DNA of 37,807 nt from Burkholderiales bacterium. Its GTDB lineage: Bacteria; Pseudomonadota; Gammaproteobacteria; Burkholderiales; Casimicrobiaceae. Position 1 is the first letter of the stretch. Every line of letters starts with the position of its first letter. A model generated the notes under the pieces. The model did no database searches. It was not told the DNA's origin and saw only the letters and a program-made list of their open reading frames with translations. The DNA lies in NCBI GenBank assembly GCA_025352105.1, contig JANXUB010000224.1, positions 1-37,807 of the forward strand, read 5' to 3'. The translations under genes and the position numbers were made by a program. This document shows, one piece after another, positions 13,969 through 22,817 of the stretch.

Positions 13969-15815
13969 CAAATCCCGTGATCCACATCCAGCTTCGGCAC
14001 AACGCCACCGCTCGCGCCGCCGCCATCAGCCGCCAATGACGACATAGCGCGCTTCGGGTCAAGCGGCAACGAACCGCCCATAGGCGGCGACACCGAGGCG
14101 GGATTGCGCTCGGGAACTAATGACCCCGCTAGTGCCGCCGCGTCCTGAATAATTCCCGCGTCCTGATGGTTAGCGCCCCCGCCAGCGCTTCCGGCGCCGC
14201 TCCAGCTACTTGCGCTACCGACTCGCGCCCCGAAAGCCGCGCGCGGCCCGTTAACGGGCGGCGCGACCGATGCCCCGCTCGCGTCAGACTGAGCCACCGC
14301 GCTGCCCGAAGTGCCAGACTTGACCGCTGCGCTGTCAGCCGCGCCAACGGACCCCAAGCCGCCAGCCGTGCCAAGCGATGCCGAAGGCGGCGCGTTCGAT
14401 TTACCACCCCCGACCATCATCACGCCTGCAATGCCGTCCGTAGCCGCCGAGTTGCCCGAACCGCTGGGCGCCCCAGCGGAAGCGCCGGGGCCGGACGAAG
14501 CTTGCGCGCCACCCTGACCGCCACTGCGCACCGGATCAGGGCTCGGACTGACACCGCCAACAGTGCTGCTGCGCGCAGCGCCGCCTCCCGAACCCGAACC
14601 GGAAGCCACGCCAGCACCCGTCGACGGCGGAGCCGTCGCACCACCGCTGGCCGAGCCAACCCCGCTACTGACGCCGCCCACACCAGCGAACGAACCTCCG
14701 GCGCTCGCACCGACGCCGCCACCGCCGCTGCCGCCAGTGACGCCTCCGTTGCCGCCGCCGGACGACGGACTGCTAGCCATCGCAGTAGCATCGCTGACGC
14801 TTTTAACGCCAGTACCACCACCACCGCCACCAACCATGCGCGCAAGCGCAGCAACGCCCATCGTCATGCCGCCTACAGCCGTACCAACGGCGGTTCCGGC
14901 CCCCGCCGTCGCCCCTACGAGGTCGCCGCCTGAAAATTGCGGCGAACCGCCGATCATCGTAGAAATCAATTTCGGCGCTTGCCAGCAGATTGCGGCCAGC
15001 ACAAGCGACGACCCCAAAATGTTCGAAATATCAGACATCGGCGAGGCCCGCGAGCCGAGAGCGCCGACGAAAGCGAGCCATCCGCCACTGATGCTGTAAG
15101 CAATACCGATAAGCAGATAAATGACGAACAATTTAATACCAACATTCATGCACAAGCCCACGTACCGCTGGACATATTCAACAGTCCATTTGGACCCGCC
15201 GAAGCCTAGAAAAATCATTCCGGCGCTTACGACGATGTAAGACTCAACTAACGCTACAACCAACTGCACGGTAATCATGCAAAAACAAATCAGCACGCCG
15301 AAAGCCGCAAAAATCAGCGTCAATGCTGTTCCAAAATTTGTGAATAGCGCCATATCAACAGCAGCGCCAAACATCAAACCAGACAAATCCACGCCCCGCC
15401 CGAACACATCGGACGGATACAACTCACCCGTTCCGCTCAACACGCCGCCCAAGGTAATAAAGGAATTGACGATCGCCGGGAGCCACGTTGAACCGTAAAG
15501 CAATAGCGTGTAGAACGCACCAAGCCACATCATTTGCCGAACCGCTCCGCTAATCCACCCTTGCAGATCGGCGCGCTCCAGCACCAGCAATGCAGCGCCC
15601 CACGAAAATTGAATCAACGCCAAAATGGCAAACAATCGTTGCGCATACCGAAACGTCGCCGTTGCCCAGCCGCGAGTAGCTGCGAGATACTGATCGGTCA
15701 CACCAGCAATAGACGGGTTGTCGGCGCACGCAGCGCCAACAAACAGTAAACACACAAAGACGCCCGCAAGCGCTGGCACCGCAAATTGACGCGCTCGCGC
15801 GTAGCAAGGGATCAT
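13968..15815 (-). CDS. trbL: TrbL/VirB6-like polytopic membrane protein
   Basis: 615 residues. Signal-like N-terminus, then the TrbL pattern (VTDQYLAATRGWATATFRYA, RLFAILALIQFSWGAALLVL, MWLGAFYTLLLYGSTW) and further helices up to about residue 290. The last 300 residues are a low-complexity Gly/Ala/Ser region, as in many TrbL tails but long here. It forms part of the inner-membrane channel. The start codon overlaps the trbJ stop (TGATG). The GC-rich tail explains long open frames in other registers, which I consider spurious. Confidence 0.9.
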   Translation of the reverse strand: MIPCYARARQFAVPALAGVFVCLLFVGAACADNPSIAGVTDQYLAATRGWATATFRYAQRLFAILALIQFSWGAALLVLERADLQGWISGAVRQMMWLGAFYTLLLYGSTWLPAIVNSFITLGGVLSGTGELYPSDVFGRGVDLSGLMFGAAVDMALFTNFGTALTLIFAAFGVLICFCMITVQLVVALVESYIVVSAGMIFLGFGGSKWTVEYVQRYVGLCMNVGIKLFVIYLLIGIAYSISGGWLAFVGALGSRASPMSDISNILGSSLVLAAICWQAPKLISTMIGGSPQFSGGDLVGATAGAGTAVGTAVGGMTMGVAALARMVGGGGGGTGVKSVSDATAMASSPSSGGGNGGVTGGSGGGGVGASAGGSFAGVGGVSSGVGSASGGATAPPSTGAGVASGSGSGGGAARSSTVGGVSPSPDPVRSGGQGGAQASSGPGASAGAPSGSGNSAATDGIAGVMMVGGGKSNAPPSASLGTAGGLGSVGAADSAAVKSGTSGSAVAQSDASGASVAPPVNGPRAAFGARVGSASSWSGAGSAGGGANHQDAGIIQDAAALAGSLVPERNPASVSPPMGGSLPLDPKRAMSSLAADGGGASGGVVPKLDVDHGI

Positions 15816-16576
15816 CACAGAGTGCCGCCCTTAAATGCCCTGTGGTCCGAAGGCTGAGGCGTGAACCTAAACAACGCCTCGGTTGCGGCTTTCTGCGCCG
15901 CGTCAACCTGCAAAACATGCGCCTGGTAAGCTTGTTTCGATTGCATGTCTGCAAGCATCAGGCCGCGCATCTTAACCATCTGTTGCGACGTCTCCGCAGC
16001 AAACTGATTTCCAGCCATTGCCACTTGCACAGCGCCATCGGCCCTCATAGCTATCAACTTCATCGAATTAATCGCTGACGCTTCGCTGTCCATTTGCGAC
16101 GCTTGCAACCCCATAGCCTTCATGGTGCCTTGAATAGTGTCAAATGCCGTCGCTGACCAAGCTTTGTAATCGGCGCTGAACGAACGAGGTGTTGTGTACC
16201 CCTGATATGTCCTACGAAAGTTCGTATCGAGGTTTGCCATCGAATAAGCAAGCCCTCGTCCTTGTTGCACTACTCGCGCCAAGTCTTGTATTGGGTTAAT
16301 CAGATCTCCAAAAACTTGCGCAACAAGCGCTTTGCCATTGCGAAACATTTCCACAGAGTCCTTTAATTGCTGAACGTACTGCTGAATTTGTTTGGCGTAC
16401 TGAAGGGTTTGCTCGTAGTACGACACAAATAATTGAATGTTGTTCAAAATCTGTGTTATTTCGCTCGAACAAAGCGGACAGACCGTAACGCCTCCAGCCA
16501 CACTCACGCTGGGAGACATGGTGACTGAAGCGCTCGTAGTCAAAATCGACGCTATTAAAAATTTTCTTCTATTCAT
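15815..16576 (-). CDS. trbJ: TrbJ/VirB5-like protein
   Basis: 253 residues. Signal peptide at 1-27 (RRKFLIASILTTSASVTM). The mature protein starts with a CPLC cysteine pair and is then largely helical and glutamine-rich (QTLQYAKQIQQYVQQLKDSV), as in TrbJ and VirB5 proteins that sit at the pilus tip or base. ATG overlaps the trbE stop (ATGA), with GGAG upstream. No trbK gene, which follows trbJ on Ti plasmids, was found here; the entry-exclusion function may lie elsewhere or be absent. Confidence 0.85.
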   Translation of the reverse strand: MNRRKFLIASILTTSASVTMSPSVSVAGGVTVCPLCSSEITQILNNIQLFVSYYEQTLQYAKQIQQYVQQLKDSVEMFRNGKALVAQVFGDLINPIQDLARVVQQGRGLAYSMANLDTNFRRTYQGYTTPRSFSADYKAWSATAFDTIQGTMKAMGLQASQMDSEASAINSMKLIAMRADGAVQVAMAGNQFAAETSQQMVKMRGLMLADMQSKQAYQAHVLQVDAAQKAATEALFRFTPQPSDHRAFKGGTL

Positions 16577-19062
16577 GATCTAACTCCTGTTAGGTTATTG
16601 CAGTCATTCCAATATTGGCCCCACTGGGGGACGCCCTTATGACGAAGCCAAGCGGCCTGCCAATTCCCCGGATTCGCTTCGCGGACAACACGCGCCATCG
16701 CGCGCTCTTCCGCGCCATTGACGCCAATAAACGCTAGTGCCACAGGACCTAGTCCAAGGTTGATAAGCCGCCGCCCAAGCGGCGACGTGACGTAGTAGTG
16801 ACGCTTCGGCGTGGCGCCTTGAATGATCGCAATTTCGCGCTCATTCAAGCCCATCACTTCGTAGTAATTTCTCACCGAGTCGTTACCCGCTTCCGAGTTC
16901 GGTAAATAAATCTTGGTCTGGCAACTCTCGATAATCACGTCGCGAATTGGACTATTGGCCACGTCGCTCACGCCTTGCGTAAAGAGCACTACGCACGCAT
17001 TCTTTCTGCGAAGCGTCTTAAGCCATTCTTTGATGCGCTCGCGAAACAATTCATGCCGAAGGAAAATCCAGCACTCATCAAGCAACACAACCGTAGGTAC
17101 GCCCGTCAATCGCCGCTCGATGCAGCGAAACAGGTACAAGAGCACCGGCACGATGGCTTTTTCGCCCATGGCCATCAAGTGTTCCATTTCGAACGCCAAA
17201 AACTTGCCGTCGCCTAATTGGTCCTCCTCCGCATCAAGCAACGTGCCGAGCGTGCCCGACAGCGTGTAATACTGCATCGCCTCTCTTACAACTTCATCCT
17301 GCACAGTCGCGCAAAAGTCCGTCAATGTACGCGATGGTGCTTGCGCCAATAGCTTCATGGTAAGCGTGATGCTGATTCGCTGTTTCGGCGTTACCGCAAC
17401 CCCTTGCATTGCGCAAAGGCCCTCTATAAATTCAACCGCCCACGTAATATCACCAGCTGACTCAAGTACATGCAACGGGCAAAATGACAGCGGGCTACCC
17501 TCTGACGAATCACCATTAATGTCGTAAAAATCTCCGCCGCAAGCCATCGTTGCAAGTTGTATCGAATACCCTTTATCGAACGCGAAAACTTGGGCGTTCA
17601 TGTAGCGCCGCCACTGAACAGCGATCAAACCAAGAATCGTGGACTTGCCCGCGCCGGTCGGCCCCATCACGACTGCATGCCCTAGATCGGACACATGAAG
17701 ATTGAACCGAAACGGGGTCGCTCCTGTAGTGGCAGCGTGGAAAAGCGCAGGCGACCCAGGCGGCATCAACGCCGAGGGGTTGAACTTCAACCCCGCCCAG
17801 ACGGAGGTAATTGGCAACATATCGGCGATGTTCAGTGTGTGCAACATCACGCGCCGTACATTCCTGTAGCCATCACCGGGCAATGTGCCACGCCAAGCTT
17901 CAATCGCGTTGACCGTTTCAACACGGCAATCAAAGCCCAGATTCCGAATCGTCTTTTCAACAAGGGCAGCATGCTCATCGACGCGACGCGCGTCACTATC
18001 AAGCAACACAACGTTACTGTTGTAGAGCGCGAATTGAACGTCGCCAGCACTAGCGACTCCGAGCGCGCTTTCAGCGTCAATCTTCATTGCTTCCGCATCC
18101 TGATTGATAGGGCCGGTTTGTGTACGGAAAAGTTGATCGCTCCAGCCGCGCATCTGCGATTGCCACTTGATACGTTGCTTGTCGAGGAGCTTCTTAGCGT
18201 GCTCAGGATCAAGCAAAATCGCTCGCGTGTTCCAGCGAAACTCAATTGCCAATCCGTCAAGCGCCGAAATAATGCCGGGGAAGCTCAGCTTCGGAAACCC
18301 TGTAATCGCAACAACGCGAATTTCCTTGTTACCCACGCGAGGTGTTATGCCACCGACAAAATCCTGACTTCCCAAAACATTTGCAAGGTACGACGGTATA
18401 TCAGGCAGCACGAACGGATGATCGTTACCAGTTACAGTTTGTCGCACATAGCGACACAGCCGATCCATCATCACTGTGTAGCCCTGTGGATCATTCGCGT
18501 CCACCCGAGCCAGACGCTCTACCCGAAACAATGTAGCAAACAGATCCTCGAACGAAGCGATACGCGCCTTAAAACGCTCAAGCACACGCTCTGCATTCGA
18601 CTTGATTTCACGTCGCCCTTCGAACATCCACCCTCTTACTTTTTCCTCTGACTCAGGCGGCGGCAAGTAGGTTAGGGCCACGAAATAAGTGCTCTCGAAA
18701 TGCGCTCCTTCGGCCAGAAACTGCTGGCGGCGCTCTTCGTCAATGACCAAGGATGTTGTATCGGCGAAGGCCCCTACATCAGGATAGGATGGCGCTTTAG
18801 AGCGCACGCAATCGCAGTGCACCATCCAACCCGACCCGAGTTTGAGGCAATTATTTAACCGCGCGGCGAGAACCGCCATTTCAGCGAACGTTGCCGACTG
18901 CATGTCTGGGCCGCGATACGTCCATGCAGCCATCAGCGCGCCGTCAAGCATAAGCATTACACCATCGTCGATCATGCTGTCATACAACAGCAAATCGCTC
19001 AACGAAATCTCTTTACTCCGATACTCCCGCAAGGTTCTCATACGATCCACCGGGGAGGACAT
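16573..19062 (-). CDS. trbE: TrbE/VirB4-like ATPase
   Basis: 829 residues from ATG 19062, which has GGGG ten bases upstream and gives the family start (MRTLREYRSKEISLSDLLLY soon after). ATG 19092 adds ten residues and a larger overlap with trbD. The N-terminal CagE/TrbE/VirB domain is followed by Walker A (GPTGAGKST, about residue 466) and Walker B (VVLLDECWIFL, about 655-665), then a C-terminal motif FTQGVSDV. It powers pilus assembly and substrate transfer at the inner membrane. Full-length, all key motifs present. Confidence 0.92.
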   Translation of the reverse strand: MSSPVDRMRTLREYRSKEISLSDLLLYDSMIDDGVMLMLDGALMAAWTYRGPDMQSATFAEMAVLAARLNNCLKLGSGWMVHCDCVRSKAPSYPDVGAFADTTSLVIDEERRQQFLAEGAHFESTYFVALTYLPPPESEEKVRGWMFEGRREIKSNAERVLERFKARIASFEDLFATLFRVERLARVDANDPQGYTVMMDRLCRYVRQTVTGNDHPFVLPDIPSYLANVLGSQDFVGGITPRVGNKEIRVVAITGFPKLSFPGIISALDGLAIEFRWNTRAILLDPEHAKKLLDKQRIKWQSQMRGWSDQLFRTQTGPINQDAEAMKIDAESALGVASAGDVQFALYNSNVVLLDSDARRVDEHAALVEKTIRNLGFDCRVETVNAIEAWRGTLPGDGYRNVRRVMLHTLNIADMLPITSVWAGLKFNPSALMPPGSPALFHAATTGATPFRFNLHVSDLGHAVVMGPTGAGKSTILGLIAVQWRRYMNAQVFAFDKGYSIQLATMACGGDFYDINGDSSEGSPLSFCPLHVLESAGDITWAVEFIEGLCAMQGVAVTPKQRISITLTMKLLAQAPSRTLTDFCATVQDEVVREAMQYYTLSGTLGTLLDAEEDQLGDGKFLAFEMEHLMAMGEKAIVPVLLYLFRCIERRLTGVPTVVLLDECWIFLRHELFRERIKEWLKTLRRKNACVVLFTQGVSDVANSPIRDVIIESCQTKIYLPNSEAGNDSVRNYYEVMGLNEREIAIIQGATPKRHYYVTSPLGRRLINLGLGPVALAFIGVNGAEERAMARVVREANPGNWQAAWLRHKGVPQWGQYWNDCNNLTGVRS

Positions 19063-19352
19063 TGCAACGTTGCCCCACAAAAACGAGCGCATGCCGGGTA
19101 GTAATGCTGATATTTGATGTGGCGCAGATAAACAGCCTTCATCAGAGGGTCGGCTTTAGCGACCCTCGATAAAACAGCGACCGAACAAAGCCACAGTGTC
19201 ACGCCCGCCACGACACCCCACCACGTCGCGACCGAAAAGGCGAGCGCAGCGGCAATAACCGCTGCGAAAAGGATCAATTCACGATCGCACCCGAGAAGCA
19301 ATTGTGGGCGATTCACCGATTGATGAATCGTAATTTCACGAGGTTTATCCAT
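19038..19352 (-). CDS. trbD: TrbD/VirB3-like membrane protein
   Basis: 104 residues. REITIHQSVNRPQLLLGCDR is the TrbD/VirB3 signature, followed by two close membrane helices (LILFAAVIAAALAFSVATWW and VVAGVTLWLCSVAVL) and a short cytoplasmic tail. It works with TrbE at the inner membrane. The ATG overlaps the stop of the 54-aa gene before it (TGATG), and its 3' end overlaps trbE by 25 bases. Confidence 0.9.
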   Translation of the reverse strand: MDKPREITIHQSVNRPQLLLGCDRELILFAAVIAAALAFSVATWWGVVAGVTLWLCSVAVLSRVAKADPLMKAVYLRHIKYQHYYPACARFCGATLQCPPRWIV

Positions 19353-19516
19353 CAGAAACCCGCAGCCACGTGACCGGCGACATACGCGATGACGCTCATC
19401 GCGCATAGCACCATAACCACGACCGCAAACACTACTTTCGATGCCCGCTGACCCTCGACCAGCAGTGGTGTAAACCGCGACGCCCGCAGCCTCGCAGTCT
19501 CTTGAGCACCGTCCAT
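19352..19516 (-). CDS. 54-aa membrane protein between trbC and trbD
   Basis: A 54-residue protein with a basic N-terminal half (DGAQETARLRASRF) and one membrane helix (VVFAVVVMVLCAMSVIAYVA). It begins one base after the trbC stop and its own stop overlaps the trbD start (TGATG). Such tight coupling on both sides shows a real member of the mating-pair operon. RP4 and Ti trb operons have no gene at this place as far as I recall. Possible jobs are exclusion, TrbC chaperoning or an accessory channel subunit, all inference. Confidence 0.7.
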   Translation of the reverse strand: MDGAQETARLRASRFTPLLVEGQRASKVVFAVVVMVLCAMSVIAYVAGHVAAGF

Positions 19517-19517
19517 A

Positions 19518-19868
19518 TCAAACAACCCAAACCACAGCGTTAGCAATAGCGACTGTCGCTGCCGATACGCCAAATAGCAGGGTCATGAATCCAGATCCGC
19601 CCACAAGGAATGCAATCGCAAGCACAATCAAACACGCCCGGCGCGCAAACTCGGAAAGCTCGCCACCAAACACCAGCATTCCGCCAGCGGCCATCAAAGC
19701 AATAAGCGATATCGACAACGCAACCGGGCCTGTCAACGACTTCGCAACGAGAGATAAAGGCCCTTCCCAGGGCAACCCGCTGCTGCTTGAGGTGGCAAAC
19801 GCTTCGCCACAAAACAAAAGGGCAGTAAGTACGGCCCCTGCTGCCGACTTCCAATTAGTAACTTTCAT
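19518..19868 (-). CDS. trbC: TrbC/VirB2-like pilin precursor
   Basis: 116 residues from ATG 19868, preceded by AAGGATC. Signal peptide with cleavage likely after AFA (before TSSSS near residue 23). The mature part has the two hydrophobic helices of pilins (VALSISLIALMAAGGMLVFG and ACLIVLAIAFLVGGSGFMTL) separated by a short charged loop. In RP4 TrbC is trimmed and cyclised by TraF, and a TraF homologue is encoded at 35628, so the same maturation is likely. Confidence 0.88.
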   Translation of the reverse strand: MKVTNWKSAAGAVLTALLFCGEAFATSSSSGLPWEGPLSLVAKSLTGPVALSISLIALMAAGGMLVFGGELSEFARRACLIVLAIAFLVGGSGFMTLLFGVSAATVAIANAVVWVV

Positions 19869-20028
19869 GATGTTGATCCTTAGTATGTGAACGCAACGCA
19901 AGTCCCGCGCACCGCGCGCTGCTCGCCTTTTTTTTGATGCCGGGGCCGACGCCCGAAGCACACCCCCATTTCTTGAGTCGAAAATAGCAATTGTTCGCTT
20001 AGCCCTTCATTGCTCGCCCCTCTTTCAT
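19869..20028 (-). other. trbB-trbC intergenic segment
   Basis: 160 bases between trbB and trbC, the largest gap in the operon. It contains an A8 run on the coding strand (19928-19935), a GC-rich patch and the trbC ribosome binding site. It might carry an RNA-processing or attenuation element raising pilin expression; nothing specific is recognised. Confidence 0.3.
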
Positions 20029-21051
20029 TTACAGGTACGTCGTCAAATACTTTTGTCGCTCCGCGTCAAAGCCCGTCACCGCGAGCACTTCACGCACTTT
20101 GCGACCGGCGCGCACCCGGTCGTCCTCATCAATAAAAACCGCCAAATCCACAGCCTCTGCAATTAATGTCTGCTGCGGCGCTGCAACCGTTTCCGAGAGC
20201 AACGATTCGACGCGATACAATCCACCCATCGCGTCATTCGCGTGCACAGTCGCTGCGCCGCCTGGGTGTCCCGTGTTCCACGCTTTCATGAGCGCGTGCG
20301 CTTCCGGCCCGCGAACCTCACCGACAACGATTCGCTTCGGCTTCATGCGCATAGCGACACGCAAGCACGTGAGCATCGAAACGTTACCGAACGCTCGCAA
20401 ATCAACGTAATTCGTCTGAAAACATTGAAGCTCCGTGGTGTCTTCAATAATCACGATACGATCATCGGGAGCCACTTGCCCCATGCAATGAAGCACGGCG
20501 TTTGCAAGTGTGGTTTTTCCCGAGCCGGTCGCACCGACCAAGAGAATATTTTTTTTGTTCCTCACGGCTTCGCGAATGATTTCGGTATGGCTCATCCCTG
20601 CGACCGAATCAATAAAGGCACGCGGATTGCGCGTCGACGTATTGCCTAGATCATCTTTACTTGTAATGATTCCAGCCTCTTCGTACTGGTCAAGAGTGAA
20701 GATGCTTCGAGGTCGCACGCGAATCGCGAATGAAGGAGCGCGGACAATGGGCGGCACAAGCCCCTCAAAGCGTGAACCATCCAACGGCAGCTCAGTTTCA
20801 AGAACCGGATTGTCGTGGTTAATCGTCGTGCCGCGCCACGCAGCAATTGTCCCGATAGCCGCTAACGCCGATGACGCGCTCATGCGTCCTATTTCACGAA
20901 ACCCTCCGCGAGCGTTAACCCACAGACGCCCGTCAGGGTTAAGCAAGATATCCTCTGTAGCCACCTCCGCTAGGGCTCCGAGCACGATGTCGCCTAGCTC
21001 GCGTTTCAGCTTCGTTTCGTACCGACTAGCCTGTTCCCCTTCGATTGCCAT
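20029..21051 (-). CDS. trbB: TrbB/VirB11-like ATPase
   Basis: 340 residues from ATG 21051; upstream in-frame codons run through the promoter and are unlikely to be translated. Secretion ATPase of the VirB11/PulE family: Walker A GATGSGKTT near residues 168-176, an Asp box (IVIIEDTTELQC), Walker B region (RIVVGEVRGPEA) and His box (GHPGGAATVHAND). It forms a hexamer at the cytoplasmic side of the channel and switches between pilus assembly and DNA transfer. First gene of the trb operon, divergent from the primase gene. Confidence 0.92.
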   Translation of the reverse strand: MAIEGEQASRYETKLKRELGDIVLGALAEVATEDILLNPDGRLWVNARGGFREIGRMSASSALAAIGTIAAWRGTTINHDNPVLETELPLDGSRFEGLVPPIVRAPSFAIRVRPRSIFTLDQYEEAGIITSKDDLGNTSTRNPRAFIDSVAGMSHTEIIREAVRNKKNILLVGATGSGKTTLANAVLHCMGQVAPDDRIVIIEDTTELQCFQTNYVDLRAFGNVSMLTCLRVAMRMKPKRIVVGEVRGPEAHALMKAWNTGHPGGAATVHANDAMGGLYRVESLLSETVAAPQQTLIAEAVDLAVFIDEDDRVRAGRKVREVLAVTGFDAERQKYLTTYL

Positions 21052-21085
21052 CGCTTTGACTGCTATATTTATTGCACTTAATGCT

Positions 21086-21114
21086 ATTGTGTGCGCACAA
21101 CTTACATTTGTCAA
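21086..21114 (-). promoter_or_regulatory. Probable trbB operon promoter with palindromic operator
   Basis: On the minus strand a perfect -35 TTGACA (21109-21114) is 17 bases from CACAAT (21086-21091), which matches the -10 consensus at four of six positions. The spacer contains the palindrome TGTGCGCACA (21090-21099) touching the -10 element, a good place for repressor binding. It lies about 35 bases before the trbB start. Confidence 0.6.
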
Positions 21115-21147
21115 ACTGACACGCTGGCATGAGATAGGGGCTGTGTT

Positions 21148-22047
21148 ATGACGGATATGACGACTCTTTTAGTCACCAAGCAAATCGACGCGATGCGCGC
21201 GAAAGTCTTCGATATCGGCTCGTTCGACCCGAATCACAAAGACAACAGCGGCGAGGTTGTCGGTCGCATGTTGCTGCGCACGTACGACCGGGAAACGCTG
21301 CTCAAATCAATCAGGTGGTTGCGCTCGCAGAACGCCAAAGGTAACCATATTTACATACGCCCGACAGGCGAACACTCGTTAACGCTGGTCGACGACTTGA
21401 CTGCAAAAAAAATTGACAGGATGAAGACGGAAGGTTTTCAGCCTGCTTGCGTTACGGAGACATCGCCAAATAATTTCCAAGCCTGGTTACAGCACGGTCG
21501 CACGCTCCCCAAGGAAGTTTCCACGACCGCAGCGCGCTTATGCGCTGAAAAATTCGAAGGTGACCCGGGCTCCGCTGATTGGCGTCACTTCGGACGTCTG
21601 GCTGGCTTCACGAATCGCAAACCCAAATACCAGAATGAAAAAGGGCTCTATCCCTACGTAAAGCTCATTGAGGCAACCGGCAACGGTTACTTGTCGGCTG
21701 ATGCGCTCGTCATGCGCGCGGAGCAAGTCATCGCGACCGAGAAAGCGGAAGAAGAGCAACGCCGCAAAGTTATCGCTTCGATGCCGCAGCGAACACCCGA
21801 GCCCGGCAACTTGAAAACATTAGCCACATTCCACGCAGACGCGCGCTACGGCGGCGATCTAACGCGCGCTGACCTTGCCTACGCCACCTACGCCCTTGCG
21901 AAGAACGTGGCTCCGTCTACGGTTTACAACGAGCTTGCAGCTCGTGATCTAAGTCACAAGGGCAATGAAGCGCGACGAGCTCAATACGTTGAGCGAACAA
22001 TGGAGAAGGCTGTTCGGCACATACAAGGTAACGGCCCGACTCGATAA
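21148..22047 (+). CDS. RepB-type DNA primase
   Basis: 299 residues, ATG 21148 with AGGGG seven bases upstream. The core (NHIYIRPTGEHSLTLVDDL, FQAWLQHGRTLP, SADWRHFGRLAGFTNRKPK) matches the RepB primase domain known from RSF1010 RepB'/MobA and plasmid relatives. A helical C-terminal region (residues 195-299) contains AELAYATYALAKN-like repeats. It probably primes the complementary strand on single-stranded plasmid DNA at replication or after transfer. Divergent from trbB and convergent with xre, eight bases away. Confidence 0.8.
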   Translation: MTDMTTLLVTKQIDAMRAKVFDIGSFDPNHKDNSGEVVGRMLLRTYDRETLLKSIRWLRSQNAKGNHIYIRPTGEHSLTLVDDLTAKKIDRMKTEGFQPACVTETSPNNFQAWLQHGRTLPKEVSTTAARLCAEKFEGDPGSADWRHFGRLAGFTNRKPKYQNEKGLYPYVKLIEATGNGYLSADALVMRAEQVIATEKAEEEQRRKVIASMPQRTPEPGNLKTLATFHADARYGGDLTRADLAYATYALAKNVAPSTVYNELAARDLSHKGNEARRAQYVERTMEKAVRHIQGNGPTR

Positions 22048-22054
22048 TGAAACT

Positions 22055-22327
22055 TCATCGAGCCTGCAATCGTGATTCAAGCAAGGACAGGAGCTCCGCG
22101 CCCGAGCATCCCAGCGCCTTCGCCAATCGCAAAATAAGCGAAAGGCTGGGCTGATTTTCACCACGCTCGACTTTCCCAATAAAGCTGCGATCAATCCCCG
22201 CCAGCAACGCAAGCTCCTCCTGAGCAATACCACGGCTTACGCGTCGCTCCCGCACCATCACTCCAAACACAGCCGCTGTCGCCGTGTCTAGCGATTTGGA
22301 GCCTTTCGGGCGACCACGACGAACCAC
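22055..22327 (-). CDS. XRE-family transcriptional regulator
   Basis: 90 residues from GTG 22327. N-terminal basic arm (RRGRPKGSKS) then a standard Cro/C1 helix-turn-helix (VFGVMVRERRVSRGIAQEEL, ALLAGIDRSFIGKVERGENQ, PSLSLILRLAKALG). Last gene of the traK-traL-traM run, so it may control that operon or the trb and primase promoters. No effector domain. Confidence 0.85.
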   Translation of the reverse strand: MVRRGRPKGSKSLDTATAAVFGVMVRERRVSRGIAQEELALLAGIDRSFIGKVERGENQPSLSLILRLAKALGCSGAELLSLLESRLQAR

Positions 22328-22383
22328 GTCATTAATATCAACTCAACCTTTCCAGTGCTACCAATTCATCTCCGCTCAATGGT

Positions 22384-22503
22384 TTATCCCTTACTCATGG
22401 CCCAAAGGACGCCAGCGAGCGCGATCAACCCCCACATGAGCAATGCGGCAGCGCCGCCATTGCTACGCAGAACCGCTAAAGTGACTAAAGTTTTCAGCAT
22501 CAT
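22384..22503 (-). CDS. 39-aa small membrane protein
   Basis: Starts at a double ATG (22503 or 22500) preceded by AGG. Sequence elements: LKTLVTLAVLRSNGG followed by one membrane helix (AAALLMWGLIALAGVLWAMS). Located between xre and the 85-aa gene on the same strand. Size and topology recall small entry-exclusion or stabilising peptides, but no family is recognised. Confidence 0.5.
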   Translation of the reverse strand: MMLKTLVTLAVLRSNGGAAALLMWGLIALAGVLWAMSKG

Positions 22504-22559
22504 CGTTACCTATTTCCTTCGCTACCTATTAACGTTTAAGTGGGTCACCTGTTGACCGT

Positions 22560-22817
22560 TTAGCTGTCTTTTTGTTCAGTTCTCGTGCGGCACTCATCGC
22601 ACCATGACGACGGGAAGGGTAAATGACGGCGTGCTAAGGCTAGTGTTCCGTGACACACCAATGTTGAATGGGCCTCGCACACAGTGAGCCAGGGCGTAAT
22701 TTTGTCGGTCTCAATCCCTGATTGTTCGCCATGATAGAGCCCGCAGAGCGTGCCCGTTTCACGCGAAAGTCGTTGAATAACGCAACCGGCAAGGCTGTTG
22801 AACTCGTAGCTTTTCAT
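22560..22817 (-). CDS. Hypothetical cysteine-containing protein after traM
   Basis: 85 residues. ATG overlaps the traM stop (ATGA), so it is translationally coupled to traM. Five or more cysteines, including a C-terminal WCDEC motif, suggest a metal site or redox pair. No hydrophobic helix, no known family. Confidence 0.6.
   Translation of the reverse strand: MKSYEFNSLAGCVIQRLSRETGTLCGLYHGEQSGIETDKITPWLTVCEAHSTLVCHGTLALARRHLPFPSSWCDECRTRTEQKDS

Noticed and set aside
14166..15099. Long plus-strand frames opposite the trbL tail
   Set aside because: They mirror the Gly/Ala/Ser-rich low-complexity tail of trbL; GC-rich codons leave all frames open. Products are Arg/Ala/Pro-rich with no motif.
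17695..18651. 318-residue plus-strand frame opposite trbE
   Set aside because: It lies wholly within trbE, which has all ATPase motifs; the antisense product shows no domain and no translation signal.
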